Assembly: GCA_045601805.1 (NCBI GenBank)
Contig: JAZSAJ010000025.1
Span: forward strand, 25,689-89,688
Direction: 5' to 3'
Source: SIG607 sp045601805
GTDB taxonomy: Bacteria > Bacillota > Clostridia > Oscillospirales > Acutalibacteraceae
Length of the DNA stretch: 64,000 bases
How positions within the stretch are numbered: position 1 is the first letter of the stretch; each line of letters opens with the position of its first letter. The notes below the pieces were generated by a model. That model saw nothing but the letters and a program-made list of their open reading frames with translations. It was not told the DNA's origin and did no database searches. Of the stretch, positions 52,573 through 62,489 are shown piece by piece. Position numbers and translations under genes: made by a program.

Positions 52573-55500
52573 ATGAAAAAACAAATTCGCAAACAACTAA
52601 AAAAAGTATTAAGTGTGGTTATGGCGGTAACACTTTTGGTGTTATCGGTTTCGTTGGGCTTTACTGTTTCGGCAGACGACAACTCAGATATTCCCCACGA
52701 ACTTATATCAGACCACCGTTATGAATTTAAAGACAGCGAGGGTGTTATTGCAGTAGGTGGTAAACAAGCCACCTATATTGACGGAACAGATTGGTATGAT
52801 TATAAACCTGAAGCCGGCGGCAATAAACTTAGTTCAAACTATACCACCTTGGCAGAGGATTTTTATAAAGACCGCGTTAGTGGTTGGTGCTGTCTTCAAA
52901 TAGAAGCGGACGAAGACGAAGCAGGGGATAATATCCTTTCGGGCTATGGCTTTCACGACATTAATGTTGGTTCGGTCTACCGCCTTAACCATAACGGAAA
53001 GTTTGCGTTTTTAAAGGCAAATGCAGGTTACACCGTTACTATCCGTTTTCGTTTTGTAAACAACCATACCACAACCACCGGTCAAGAAACACTTTTACAA
53101 CTTGGCTATGGTTCTACAATTAACAATAGCGGAGAAGATACTATATTCCGCAACCAAGGCCCCGAAACTATGTCGGCGGTAGTTGCCACCATTGCAAGAG
53201 GCGGCGACAACAGTATAAACAGTTTTACAAGCATTGATGAAAACGGCGTTAGCACCCAAAAAGAATACGGCGTTTGGCACGAGGTAACTTATTGCTTTAA
53301 AACTCCGGAAGAATTTCCGCAAGACCAATTTTTAAACAAACGCAGTCAGCACTTGGTTTTGTTTTCAAGAATGGGCCAAGGCGCGCGTTACGAAATTGAC
53401 TATATTGATATTAAAGAAAGTTCGGTTATAAGGGCCGAGTTAAATGGCGGAAAAGGCGTTTCTATGTTTAGCGGTGTTGCAGGCGATGTTATTAACCTTG
53501 GCACCCCCACCCGTGACGGTTATGATTTTGCAGGTTGGTATTTAGATGCTGACTTTACAACGCCATTCACACAAACAAAATTTAACAGTAACAACGAAAT
53601 TATAAATGTTTACGCAAAATGGACCGAACAATATGCAACCCAAAAAGTTGATTTCTTTGAATATCCGATTGGCGAGTTTAGCGAAGCAGTTATGAAAGGC
53701 GGTGCCGGCGGTGAATTTAGTATTGGCACGAACGCCTCAAGAAACTATTTAATTTACCGCAACAATTCGGGTTATATTGATGCTACTAACCCTGCGTATA
53801 TACCCTTATATACCGATGCCGGCGCTGTTAAATTAAAATCTAATACCGATTATATAATTAGTTTTGATTACACAATGTCAACCTACGACGCTAAATCCGC
53901 AAAAGCCAACATTAATTTCTTTACGGCAAGTGAAACCGATGCAACCGACGGCAAATTTACAGTTCCTAAATCTAGTATGACGCTTGATTATGCTTGGAAT
54001 TACACCGAAAAGTATATTCATGTAACAACCGGCACAATTGAAACAGGTTGTGACGCGCTTTACTTTAATATTTCTGCTAAAGACAATATTCTTTACTATA
54101 TTTCATTTGGTTACTTTAAGATTTATGAAGTTGACAGTGAAACGGGCTTTTACTTTGCGAACGACACATTAAACGATAAAACCTACCAAATTGTTGGTAA
54201 AGTTGGCGATTCGCTTGAAAACCTTTTGCCCAACCTTGGAGAAACTGTTTTTTATGAACAAGACGGTTGGTTTAAAGACGAAAAGTTTACCGAACGAGTA
54301 GGAAACACAATTGAACAGGGCGTTCAGACCATTTATTTGCGTTGGAAACACTTCCCGCTTAATTTTGAAAACTATTTCCACAACGACAAAATTAACCAGG
54401 TACATACCTTTGGCGAAGACTTTACTATCACTGACAGCGGTGACAGTCACGGCAAGGTATTAAGTTACGATTTTGAATATGTACCAAACTACCTAATGGC
54501 TACAAGCAACGCGGTGTCGCTTGCGGTTATAAATAACGGTGTTACTTACAAAGTAACTTACGATTACAAGGTTGAAGAAGCAAAAGGCGATATTACGGTT
54601 GAGTTCTTTACCGCCCACCGCAATGCGCGTTGGTCGTTCCTTAACAAATATAAAACATCGGGTAATACAATTCGCAAAAGTGATGCCGGCAAGGGTTGGA
54701 AAACCGCTACCGTTTACTTTACCGCCGATTTAAGTTGCCACGGCGCAGAAACTTACGACAACGCAGGCGACGGTTTATTTATTGGTGTTAACCCCCAAGT
54801 TTTAGACACAGCGAAAGTGTTGTTTGACAACATTACCATTACTCCGCTTGAAGCAAGCGAAGGCGTTGTTGTGTTCCTTGACAAAAACGAAAGCAGTTTT
54901 ACTGCGGTACAAGGTGCGGTTGGCACAACGGTTTCGGCTCCTGAAACAGTACCGTATGATTATATGTCGCAGTTTAGCGGTTGGTATACCGACGCCAAAA
55001 AGGAAACCGCATTTGAAAGCACACAAATTGCAAACGGTGTAACAGCGGTTTACAGCGCGTTTACCGAAGGCGTTGCTAACTTTGACGGCAACCTTTATGA
55101 TGATGCTAATATTACAAACGGCAAGTTTGCCCCGTCGGAAACCGCCACAACACAAATTGGCGAACTAAAAGACAACACAACCTATTTAATTACCTACGAT
55201 TACACCGCAGGCGAAAACGGTTTGGTTTCGTTCTTTACTGCCGATGCAAACAACAAAGCAGTAAATGCAAGTGATGCCGAAGAATTTAAGTTTGCGCTTG
55301 ACAATACTGCAAGTGTTAAGCAGGGCAAGGTGTTATTTAGCACAGGTTTTGTTTACACCACAAACGGCGAAAGCGAAGTTTACGGCGACAACCTTTATGT
55401 TACCTTAAGCGGCGGCGCCACACTTGACAACCTTACCGTTACCGAGGTTCCTGTGCTTTCTGCACAAGGCAGTGCTGTACTTACCGAACAGGCAGAAGCA

Positions 55501-57225
55501 ACCGAAAACGCCCAAGCGCTTCGTTTCTTCTTTGGTTATAAATCAACAAACAGCGCCGATGTTGTAATTGGCGGTGAAACATACGCTATTACCGAACGCG
55601 GTATTGCAATTAAAAACGCAAACAATATTGTTACCGGCGTTAAAGGTGAAGGCGAAAGCATTACCGTTTACCCGGCAAGTGTTAAAAAAGCGCAAGACGG
55701 TGTATACGGTTACACCTACAAAGGCAAAACCTTTGGCTTTAACAACTGTTGGGAATACAAAGACGGCGAAGTTGTGTTTAGCAACTATGTAAAGGGCTTT
55801 AAAATAACCGACGGCCGATTTGCATCGGCAAGGGGTTACCTTGTGCTTCGTGACACAAGCGGTAAAGAATTTACGGTGTATTCTGCACCCGAATTAACTT
55901 CGGTTACAAAAACTAAGGAAGTTCTTGCCGAATACACAACCACCGACAAACACATAATAAACGGCACAAACTGGAACCGTTATACAATTGTTCACCCAAG
56001 AATTATGTCTTATATTTATGGTGAAAAAATTGAAGAACTTGTTGCGTTTGGCAAAGAACGCGGATTTACATTCTCGCGCCTAACCGACGACAATGCAGAA
56101 AAGGCGAAAGAAATTGTTATTGGCAACACCACCCGTGCGGTTAGCAGCCAAGTAACAGTTACCGAAGAAAACGCTTATGTTATTAAGGTTATTGACGGCA
56201 AGGTTGTTATTAAAGGCGGCAGCGATATTGCAACAAGACAGGCACTTACCGACTTTATGGCACTACTTAAGCGCAAGGAAGAACTTGGTTGCGGCGCAGA
56301 CCTTTATAACGGCTTTGTTATGACAGGCGAGTATGTTGCAAACGACAGCGATTACGCTTTAACCTTTGGCGACGAATTTAACGGCGATTTTAACAGTTAT
56401 TGGTACGGAAGTGCAGGCGATTCGGGCACTTACGAAGAATCAAGTATTGAGGGCCGTTATGTAACAGGCCGCGGTATTGGCGGTAGTGCAGTTAAACTTG
56501 CAAAAAGCGGTGAAACCAAGGAAATTGTTAGAATTGAAAACGGTTCTGCGGTGCTTGGTACTGCTTATATAGAACCCACAACCGAAAAAGATATTGCTAA
56601 AAAAGCTTCGTTTGTTGATTCTAACCTTTCAACATACGGCAAAATGCTTTATCAATACGGTATTCTTGAATTTAAGGTTAAACTTGCAGGCGGACCAACA
56701 ACAAACTCGCTTTGGGCAAACGGTGAAGTTGGAAATAAATCGGGCCCCTACAAGCGCGGTTGCTTTACCGAATATGATATGCTTGAAAACTTTGGTAGTA
56801 AGAGTTCTTACGGTTCTAACCTGCACTATTGGTGGCAAGAAAACCGCAACGGTGCCGAAGACCATATTGACCTTGCAACCCAAAAACTTTTAACAAAACA
56901 CCGTCTTGATTATTATCCTGTAGAGGGTGAAACCGATATGACCGATGATTATCATATCTTCACTCTTGTTTGGACAGATAAGGGTGTTAAGTTTGCGTTT
57001 GACGGTATTACTTACTGCACCTACACCTCACCCGACTGGTACAAAGAGGCAATGCCTAACTACATTATTGTTTCGGCAGGTATGGGTGACGCAAGTTACG
57101 GACCTAAATACAATGTAGAAAATGACCCAGAATATCAAGAAACTTTTGTTGATTATGTTCGTCTTTACCAGGTTAAAGATATGGGTGCGTTTATTTACGA
57201 TGTAGAAAACGACAGAAAATACTAA
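52573..57225 (+). CDS. Large secreted GH16-family glycosidase with InlB repeats
   Basis: 1550 residues. An exported N-terminus (MKKQIRKQLKKVLSVVMAVT, hydrophobic core, VSADD) precedes beta-rich modules and three InlB-like repeats near 287-356 (YDFAGWYLDADFT), 523-590 (DGWFKDEKFT) and 762-833 (FSGWYTDAKKE). A module at about 963-1108 is shared with the 1445-aa protein. A helical segment follows (about 1120-1255), then a C-terminal glycoside hydrolase family 16 domain (about 1260-1550). That domain has LTFGDEFNG at its start, catalytic E-x-D-x-x-E as E1400-Y-D1402-M-L-E1405, and the closing VDYVRLYQ strand. GH16 enzymes cleave beta-1,3/1,4-glucans or galactans. No wall anchor is seen. The ribosome site is weak (AAAGGA far upstream). 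Confidence 0.88.
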   Translation: MKKQIRKQLKKVLSVVMAVTLLVLSVSLGFTVSADDNSDIPHELISDHRYEFKDSEGVIAVGGKQATYIDGTDWYDYKPEAGGNKLSSNYTTLAEDFYKDRVSGWCCLQIEADEDEAGDNILSGYGFHDINVGSVYRLNHNGKFAFLKANAGYTVTIRFRFVNNHTTTTGQETLLQLGYGSTINNSGEDTIFRNQGPETMSAVVATIARGGDNSINSFTSIDENGVSTQKEYGVWHEVTYCFKTPEEFPQDQFLNKRSQHLVLFSRMGQGARYEIDYIDIKESSVIRAELNGGKGVSMFSGVAGDVINLGTPTRDGYDFAGWYLDADFTTPFTQTKFNSNNEIINVYAKWTEQYATQKVDFFEYPIGEFSEAVMKGGAGGEFSIGTNASRNYLIYRNNSGYIDATNPAYIPLYTDAGAVKLKSNTDYIISFDYTMSTYDAKSAKANINFFTASETDATDGKFTVPKSSMTLDYAWNYTEKYIHVTTGTIETGCDALYFNISAKDNILYYISFGYFKIYEVDSETGFYFANDTLNDKTYQIVGKVGDSLENLLPNLGETVFYEQDGWFKDEKFTERVGNTIEQGVQTIYLRWKHFPLNFENYFHNDKINQVHTFGEDFTITDSGDSHGKVLSYDFEYVPNYLMATSNAVSLAVINNGVTYKVTYDYKVEEAKGDITVEFFTAHRNARWSFLNKYKTSGNTIRKSDAGKGWKTATVYFTADLSCHGAETYDNAGDGLFIGVNPQVLDTAKVLFDNITITPLEASEGVVVFLDKNESSFTAVQGAVGTTVSAPETVPYDYMSQFSGWYTDAKKETAFESTQIANGVTAVYSAFTEGVANFDGNLYDDANITNGKFAPSETATTQIGELKDNTTYLITYDYTAGENGLVSFFTADANNKAVNASDAEEFKFALDNTASVKQGKVLFSTGFVYTTNGESEVYGDNLYVTLSGGATLDNLTVTEVPVLSAQGSAVLTEQAEATENAQALRFFFGYKSTNSADVVIGGETYAITERGIAIKNANNIVTGVKGEGESITVYPASVKKAQDGVYGYTYKGKTFGFNNCWEYKDGEVVFSNYVKGFKITDGRFASARGYLVLRDTSGKEFTVYSAPELTSVTKTKEVLAEYTTTDKHIINGTNWNRYTIVHPRIMSYIYGEKIEELVAFGKERGFTFSRLTDDNAEKAKEIVIGNTTRAVSSQVTVTEENAYVIKVIDGKVVIKGGSDIATRQALTDFMALLKRKEELGCGADLYNGFVMTGEYVANDSDYALTFGDEFNGDFNSYWYGSAGDSGTYEESSIEGRYVTGRGIGGSAVKLAKSGETKEIVRIENGSAVLGTAYIEPTTEKDIAKKASFVDSNLSTYGKMLYQYGILEFKVKLAGGPTTNSLWANGEVGNKSGPYKRGCFTEYDMLENFGSKSSYGSNLHYWWQENRNGAEDHIDLATQKLLTKHRLDYYPVEGETDMTDDYHIFTLVWTDKGVKFAFDGITYCTYTSPDWYKEAMPNYIIVSAGMGDASYGPKYNVENDPEYQETFVDYVRLYQVKDMGAFIYDVENDRKY

Positions 57226-57228
57226 TTA

Positions 57229-57258
57229 AAAGAGCCACCGAAAAGGTGGCTCTTTATT
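57229..57258 (+). terminator. Terminator of the GH16 gene
   Basis: Arms AAAGAGCCACC / GGTGGCTCTTT, GAAAA loop; the T run is short. Confidence 0.7.
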
Positions 57259-57270
57259 GGAGAATATATA

Positions 57271-57864
57271 ATGTTTTTTAAAAAACAAAAAGAAAATAAT
57301 ATTTTTCTTGTGTGTGGTCTTGGAAACCCAGAACCAAAATACGAACTAACAAGGCACAACGCAGGGTTTTTAGCGGTTGATAAATTTGCGGAAAACCAAA
57401 ATGTTAGTTTTAACAAAAATAAATTTTCGGCAGAAATTACCGAAACAAAAATTGGCGAAAACCGTGTTATTTTGGCAAAACCCCAAACATATATGAACAA
57501 TTCGGGCGTTAGCGTTGGCGCAATAGCTAAGTTTTATAAAATTAGCAACCAAAACTGCATAATTCTTTGCGATGATACTTCGCTTCCCGTTGGGAAAATC
57601 CGTGTTCGCAGACAGGGCAGCGCAGGCGGTCATAACGGCTTAAAAAGTATTATTGCGGCGCTTGGCGGAGAAGATTTTGTTAGGGTAAAAATTGGCGTTG
57701 GCGAAAAACCCCATCCTGACTACGATATGGTTGACTGGGTTTTGGGTAAAATAGAAAAAGAACTTATGCCAAAATACACCGAGGCAATAACCAAAACTGC
57801 ACTTGCGGCAGAAGAAATTATTAAAAGCGGTACCGAAACCGCAATGAACAGGTTTAACGGTTAA
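57271..57864 (+). CDS. pth: Peptidyl-tRNA hydrolase
   Basis: 197 residues. CGLGNPEPKYELTRHNAGFL (catalytic His in RHNAGF), KPQTYMNNSGVSVGAIAKFY, CDDTSLPVGKIRVRRQGSAG then GHNGLKSIIAALGGEDFVRV and GVGEKPHPDYDMVDWVLGKI are diagnostic. It frees tRNA from peptides after drop-off. GGAG lies before the ATG; mfd starts immediately at its stop codon, the usual Firmicutes pth-mfd pair. Confidence 0.97.
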   Translation: MFFKKQKENNIFLVCGLGNPEPKYELTRHNAGFLAVDKFAENQNVSFNKNKFSAEITETKIGENRVILAKPQTYMNNSGVSVGAIAKFYKISNQNCIILCDDTSLPVGKIRVRRQGSAGGHNGLKSIIAALGGEDFVRVKIGVGEKPHPDYDMVDWVLGKIEKELMPKYTEAITKTALAAEEIIKSGTETAMNRFNG

Positions 57865-60800
57865 ATGGAAAATAGTTTACTGTTTTTAAATGCTTGCTTA
57901 AATGAAGAAACCGGCTTTATGGCGGTAACCGACGCGGTGCAAAAAGGGCAACTGCCCACCGCGGTTACGGGGCTTTCGGAAGTTCACAAGGCGTTGTTTT
58001 GTTCTTCGCTTTACCAAAAGTTAAAACGAAAGTTGCTAATTATTTGCGAAAACGAAGCCGCCGCTACCGCTATGTGCGAAGATATAAATTCGCTTGGCAC
58101 AAAGGCGCTTCTTTATTGCTATCGCGATTTTAATTTGCAAAAAGCGGTAACTTCATCTAAAGAATACGAACACCAAAGAATAGACACCCTATCTGCTATT
58201 GCAGATGGGGTAATACCCGTTGTGGTAACTTCGGCCGACGCGGCAATGCAACGCACAATTCCAAAGGAAGTTTTAAAAAACCGCGAAATTAAACTTGCCG
58301 TTGGCAACAGTTTAGAAATATCTTTGCTTTGCGAACAACTTACCGACGCCGGTTATACGCTTTGTGAAACGGTTGAGGGCGAGGGGCAATTTGCAAAGCG
58401 CGGCGGTATTGTGGATATTTTTGCGGTTAACTGCAAAACGCCATTCCGTGTTGAATTTTTTGGCAACGAAATTGACAGCATTGCCGAATTCAGCACCGAA
58501 ACACAACGCCGAACCAACACAAAAACCGAAATTGTGGTTTCGCCTGCGAGTGAATCGCTTTGCGAAAATGCCCGTTTGGTAAAAATTTTAGAAAACTATT
58601 TAAAAGAAAACAAATTAAGCGAAAAAAGAGAAAAAGTTGTAAAAGAAGATATTGAACATATTAAAAACGGCGGTGAACTTCCGCTTGAAAGATATTTACC
58701 GCTTATTTACGGCGGTTTTACCACGCTTTTTGATTATTTAAGTGACGCTGTTTGCGTAGTGTGTGAAAGCGCTTCTGTTTTAGAAAAGGCAAAAAACATT
58801 GAACTTTTGCAAAACGAAGAAAGCGTTAACCTGCTTGAAGAGGGGCTTATTGGTGCCGGTTGTGATAAATTTACCCTAACAAAAGCGGAATTTACCGCAA
58901 AGGCGCTTTCGGGCGTTGTGCTTGATACCTTTATGCGAAGCAGTTACGAAACAGAAGTAATGAGCACTAATAGCATTGAAGCCAAAAGAATTTCGGCTTT
59001 TTCGGGCGATATTGAATCGTTAATTTGTGATATTGGGGATTCGGCGCGCGGCGGCAAAACGGCGGTGTTGGCAGGCGAAAGGCGGGGCGCAATATCGCTT
59101 TGCGAAACACTTAAAGAAAAGGGCATTAACGCTTTATATATGGAAAAACCCGAACTAAAAAAAGGGGTAGTTACCGTTTGCTGCGGTTTTTTGTCGGGCG
59201 GTTTTAATTTACCAAGCCAAAACATTACCGTGGTTACTTGCAAAAGGTTTTCAAGCGGTGTTAAAAAAGCGGTAAAGCGCAATAAAAACAGTGCGCCTAT
59301 TGGGTCGCTTAACGAAATTAAAATTGGCGATGTGGTTGTTCATTCTGCCCACGGAATTGGCGTGTTTGCCGGTGTGCAAACAATTAAAAACGGCGCTGTG
59401 GCAAAAGATTACATTAAAATTAAATATTCGGGGCAAGATGTTTTGTATGTTCCCGTTACGGCGCTTGATTTAGTGTCGCGGTATGTTGGCGCCGATAGTG
59501 ACAGCGTTAAACTTAATAAACTTGGCAGCGACCAGTGGAAAAAAACCAAAACCCGTGTGCGAAAAGCGGTTCAGGATATGTCTAAGGAAATGACCGAACT
59601 TTACGCAAAAAGAATGGCGCTAAAGGGTTATGCTTTTTCACCCGACACCGATTTTCAAAACGATTTTGAAAGGCGTTTTCCTTACGAAGAAACGCCCGAC
59701 CAGTTGCGTGCAACCAACCAAATTAAAGAAGATATGGAAAAAGACGCGCCAATGGACCGCCTTTTGTGCGGTGATGTTGGTTTTGGCAAAACCGAAGTGG
59801 CTTTGCGCGCGGCGTTTAAGTGCGTGTGCGATTCTAAACAATGCGCAATTTTGGTGCCAACAACCCTTCTTGCAATGCAACATTTTAAAACGGCGCTTTC
59901 GCGCGTTGGCAATATGCCGGTAAATATTAGAATGTTATCGCGTTTTGTTACACCAAAGCAAACCAAAAAAATTCTTTCCGAAATCCGTGACGGCAGAGCC
60001 GATATTATTATTGGCACCCACCGTTTAATATCGGAAGATGTTGTGTTTAAAGATTTAGGGCTTGTCATAATTGACGAAGAACAGCGTTTTGGGGTGGCGC
60101 AAAAGGAAAAATTGAAAAAGAAACACCCATCGGTTGATATTCTAACCCTTTCGGCAACGCCAATACCCCGTACGCTTAATATGGCGCTTTCGGGTATGCG
60201 CGATATGTCGGTAATTGAAGAAGCACCGGGTGAACGCCACCCTGTGCAAACCTTTGTGTTAGAACAAAACAACGCTGTGCTGTACGACGCTATACGCAAA
60301 GAACTTCGCCGCGGCGGTCAGGTTTACTATTTGCACAACCGCGTAGAAACAATATATAAGGTGGCATCAAGAATTAAAGCAAGTTTGCCCGAAGCAAGAA
60401 TTGAAGTGGCGCACGGCAAAATGGGTGAAGAAGAATTATCACGCGTTTGGCACCGCTTACTTGAACACGAAATAGATGTTTTAGTTTGCACCACAATTAT
60501 TGAAACGGGTGTTGATGTGCCAAACTGTAACACTTTAATTATTGAAGACGCCGACCGTTTTGGGCTTTCGCAACTTCACCAGTTGCGCGGCAGAGTTGGG
60601 CGTTCTGCCCGCAGAGCCAGTGCTTATTTTTGCTATAAACCAAGCAAGGCGCTAAACGAAGACGCAACAAAACGGCTTCAGGCAATACGCCAGTTTACCG
60701 CTTTTGGCGCCGGTTTTAATATTGCGCTGCGCGATTTAGAAATAAGGGGCGCCGGCAGTGTGCTTGGCGGTGCGCAACACGGAAATATGGAAGCGGTTGG

Positions 60801-61284
60801 GTACGATATGTATATAAAATTGCTTAACCAGGCAATGAGCGGTATTGAAACCGAGCAAAAGGAAGAAAAAGACTGCTTAATAGATTTAAACCTATCGGCG
60901 CATATTCCCGAAAAATATATTTCTTCCCTTTCTGCCAGAATTGGAATTTACAAACGAATTGCTTCGGTTACCAACAAAGAAGAACTGTTTGATGTAACAG
61001 ACGAACTTATTGACCGTTTTGGCGATATACCCAAAAGCGTTATGGGGCTTTTGTATGTGGCCCTTTTGCGCGCCAATATGATAGAAAACGGCGTTAGCGA
61101 AGTAAAACACCAAAAGAACGAAATAGTTCTTTATTCCAAAGAGGCAAACAGCCAACTCTTTTTAAAGCTTGGGTCGTCTTTTGGTGCAAGAATTAAACTT
61201 TACGGCAACGGCGCAATTGGTCTTAAACAAGAAAACGGCCAAACGCTGTTTGATACCGTAAAAGAACTTGCAATGTGTTTTTAA
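57865..61284 (+). CDS. mfd: Transcription-repair coupling factor Mfd
   Basis: 1139 residues. N-terminal UvrB-like part (EGEGQFAKRGGIVDIFAVNC, FRVEFFGNEIDSIAEFSTET), RNA-polymerase-interaction domain (IKIGDVVVHSAHGIGVFAGV, DYIKIKYSGQDVLYVPVTAL), then RecG-like translocase motors with LLCGDVGFGKTEVALRAAFK (Walker A, about 630), IIIGTHRLISEDVVF, IIDEEQRFGVAQKEKLKK (Walker B), LTLSATPIPRTLNMALSGMR, TTIIETGVDVPNCNTLIIED and QLHQLRGRVGRSARRASAYF. It removes stalled RNA polymerase and recruits UvrA. No gap to pth. Confidence 0.97.
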   Translation: MENSLLFLNACLNEETGFMAVTDAVQKGQLPTAVTGLSEVHKALFCSSLYQKLKRKLLIICENEAAATAMCEDINSLGTKALLYCYRDFNLQKAVTSSKEYEHQRIDTLSAIADGVIPVVVTSADAAMQRTIPKEVLKNREIKLAVGNSLEISLLCEQLTDAGYTLCETVEGEGQFAKRGGIVDIFAVNCKTPFRVEFFGNEIDSIAEFSTETQRRTNTKTEIVVSPASESLCENARLVKILENYLKENKLSEKREKVVKEDIEHIKNGGELPLERYLPLIYGGFTTLFDYLSDAVCVVCESASVLEKAKNIELLQNEESVNLLEEGLIGAGCDKFTLTKAEFTAKALSGVVLDTFMRSSYETEVMSTNSIEAKRISAFSGDIESLICDIGDSARGGKTAVLAGERRGAISLCETLKEKGINALYMEKPELKKGVVTVCCGFLSGGFNLPSQNITVVTCKRFSSGVKKAVKRNKNSAPIGSLNEIKIGDVVVHSAHGIGVFAGVQTIKNGAVAKDYIKIKYSGQDVLYVPVTALDLVSRYVGADSDSVKLNKLGSDQWKKTKTRVRKAVQDMSKEMTELYAKRMALKGYAFSPDTDFQNDFERRFPYEETPDQLRATNQIKEDMEKDAPMDRLLCGDVGFGKTEVALRAAFKCVCDSKQCAILVPTTLLAMQHFKTALSRVGNMPVNIRMLSRFVTPKQTKKILSEIRDGRADIIIGTHRLISEDVVFKDLGLVIIDEEQRFGVAQKEKLKKKHPSVDILTLSATPIPRTLNMALSGMRDMSVIEEAPGERHPVQTFVLEQNNAVLYDAIRKELRRGGQVYYLHNRVETIYKVASRIKASLPEARIEVAHGKMGEEELSRVWHRLLEHEIDVLVCTTIIETGVDVPNCNTLIIEDADRFGLSQLHQLRGRVGRSARRASAYFCYKPSKALNEDATKRLQAIRQFTAFGAGFNIALRDLEIRGAGSVLGGAQHGNMEAVGYDMYIKLLNQAMSGIETEQKEEKDCLIDLNLSAHIPEKYISSLSARIGIYKRIASVTNKEELFDVTDELIDRFGDIPKSVMGLLYVALLRANMIENGVSEVKHQKNEIVLYSKEANSQLFLKLGSSFGARIKLYGNGAIGLKQENGQTLFDTVKELAMCF

Positions 61285-61302
61285 TTGTTAACAAAAAGAT
61301 TA

Positions 61303-61331
61303 TAGACTTTTTGAATGTTTTATAATATAAT
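61303..61331 (+). promoter_or_regulatory. Promoter of the PrsA-position lipoprotein gene
   Basis: TAGACT (61303-61308) and TATAAT (61326-61331), 17 bp apart. Confidence 0.55.
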
Positions 61332-61360
61332 GGTTAAAGAACTTTTAGGAGGATATTAAA

Positions 61361-62392
61361 ATGAAGATTTTAAAATCTGTTTTGGCGCGTGTGCTTGTTT
61401 TCGCGCTTGTGTTTAGCATGGCAGGTTGCCATGGCGCAAACGAAGTTGCTGTAAGTTACGGCGATATTGAATTTTCGTCGGGTATGTATGCGCTTGCTCT
61501 TTTAAATGCCGACAGCGAAGCAAGAACGCTTGTTGACGAGCAGTTAAAAGATACCGAAACCGAAATTGATTATCTTAAACAAAAGATAGAAGAAAAACCT
61601 TTTGAAGACTGGGTAAAAGAAACTGCGCTTAAAAACCTTTCGGTTTGGGCAGCGCACCAAAAACTTTGCGAAGAAAAAGGCATTAAACTTACCGATGAAG
61701 AATTAAAACAGGTTGAAGAATCGGCAAAGTATTATTACTCTTACTACGAAGAACTTCTTTCGGCAAACGGCATTGGCGAAAAAAGTTATATTGAATCTAT
61801 GAAAGCCGATACACTTGGCGACAAGTATTTTGAATCGCTTTACGGCAAGGGCGGCGAAAAAGAAGTTGCGGAAGATGAATTAAAAAATTTCTATAACACA
61901 AACTACCGCACCGTATTTTTGCTGCAGGGCAGTTATGCTTCTATGAAAGATGAAGAAAAAAACGACCTTAAATCAAAACTTGCAGCTGCTAAATCGCGTC
62001 TTGAAAAGGGCGAAAGCATTGTAACGGTATACAACGACTTTAACGCGCTTACGGGCGATAATGCCGCTAAAGAAGACAAAGATGTTATGGCTTTAATTGC
62101 CAACGGCGAAGTTGATTCAAATTACGGCTTTGGTAAATGGGCAGAGGTTAAAGATTTGCAAAACGGCAAGGTTGTGCTTATTGACAGCACCGAAGAATCT
62201 TGTTTTTATGTTGTTAAAATGATTGATACTTCGGGTGACAGCACATATTTTAACGACCTTAAAACCAATTTGCTTCGCACAATGAAGGGCGACGAATATG
62301 TAAAACATATTGAAGATTACGCAAAAACCCTTAAAGCCAATATAAATAAGTATGCGATCGGTGCCTTTAAAGTAAAAAACATTAAATACTAA
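61361..62392 (+). CDS. Lipoprotein, probable PrsA/SurA-like foldase relative
   Basis: 343 residues. Lipobox SMAGC gives a membrane-anchored extracellular protein. The long helical middle (DEQLKDTETEIDYLKQKIEE, LTDEELKQVEESAKYYYSYY, EVAEDELKNFYNTNYRTVFL) is like the SurA_N/PrsA chaperone region, and FYNTNYRTVFLLQGSYASMK.. LKSKLAAAKSRLEKGESIVT corresponds loosely to a parvulin-type PpiC segment, but the catalytic pattern is not clear. Position after mfd is where prsA lies in many Firmicutes. A chaperone rather than an active isomerase is the safer reading. AGGAGG precedes the ATG. Confidence 0.75.
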   Translation: MKILKSVLARVLVFALVFSMAGCHGANEVAVSYGDIEFSSGMYALALLNADSEARTLVDEQLKDTETEIDYLKQKIEEKPFEDWVKETALKNLSVWAAHQKLCEEKGIKLTDEELKQVEESAKYYYSYYEELLSANGIGEKSYIESMKADTLGDKYFESLYGKGGEKEVAEDELKNFYNTNYRTVFLLQGSYASMKDEEKNDLKSKLAAAKSRLEKGESIVTVYNDFNALTGDNAAKEDKDVMALIANGEVDSNYGFGKWAEVKDLQNGKVVLIDSTEESCFYVVKMIDTSGDSTYFNDLKTNLLRTMKGDEYVKHIEDYAKTLKANINKYAIGAFKVKNIKY

Positions 62393-62414
62393 TATAAAAA
62401 TTTTGTAAAAAGTG

Positions 62415-62443
62415 TTGCAAAAATTATACTTCTGTGTTATATT
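62415..62443 (+). promoter_or_regulatory. Promoter of the first solute-binding lipoprotein
   Basis: TTGCAA (62415-62420) and TATATT (62438-62443), 17 bp apart; closely matched by the promoter at 63873. Confidence 0.65.
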
Positions 62444-62489
62444 TATTGTGTATTTTAGAGCACAAAACTATTAAAAGGAGATTAAAATT

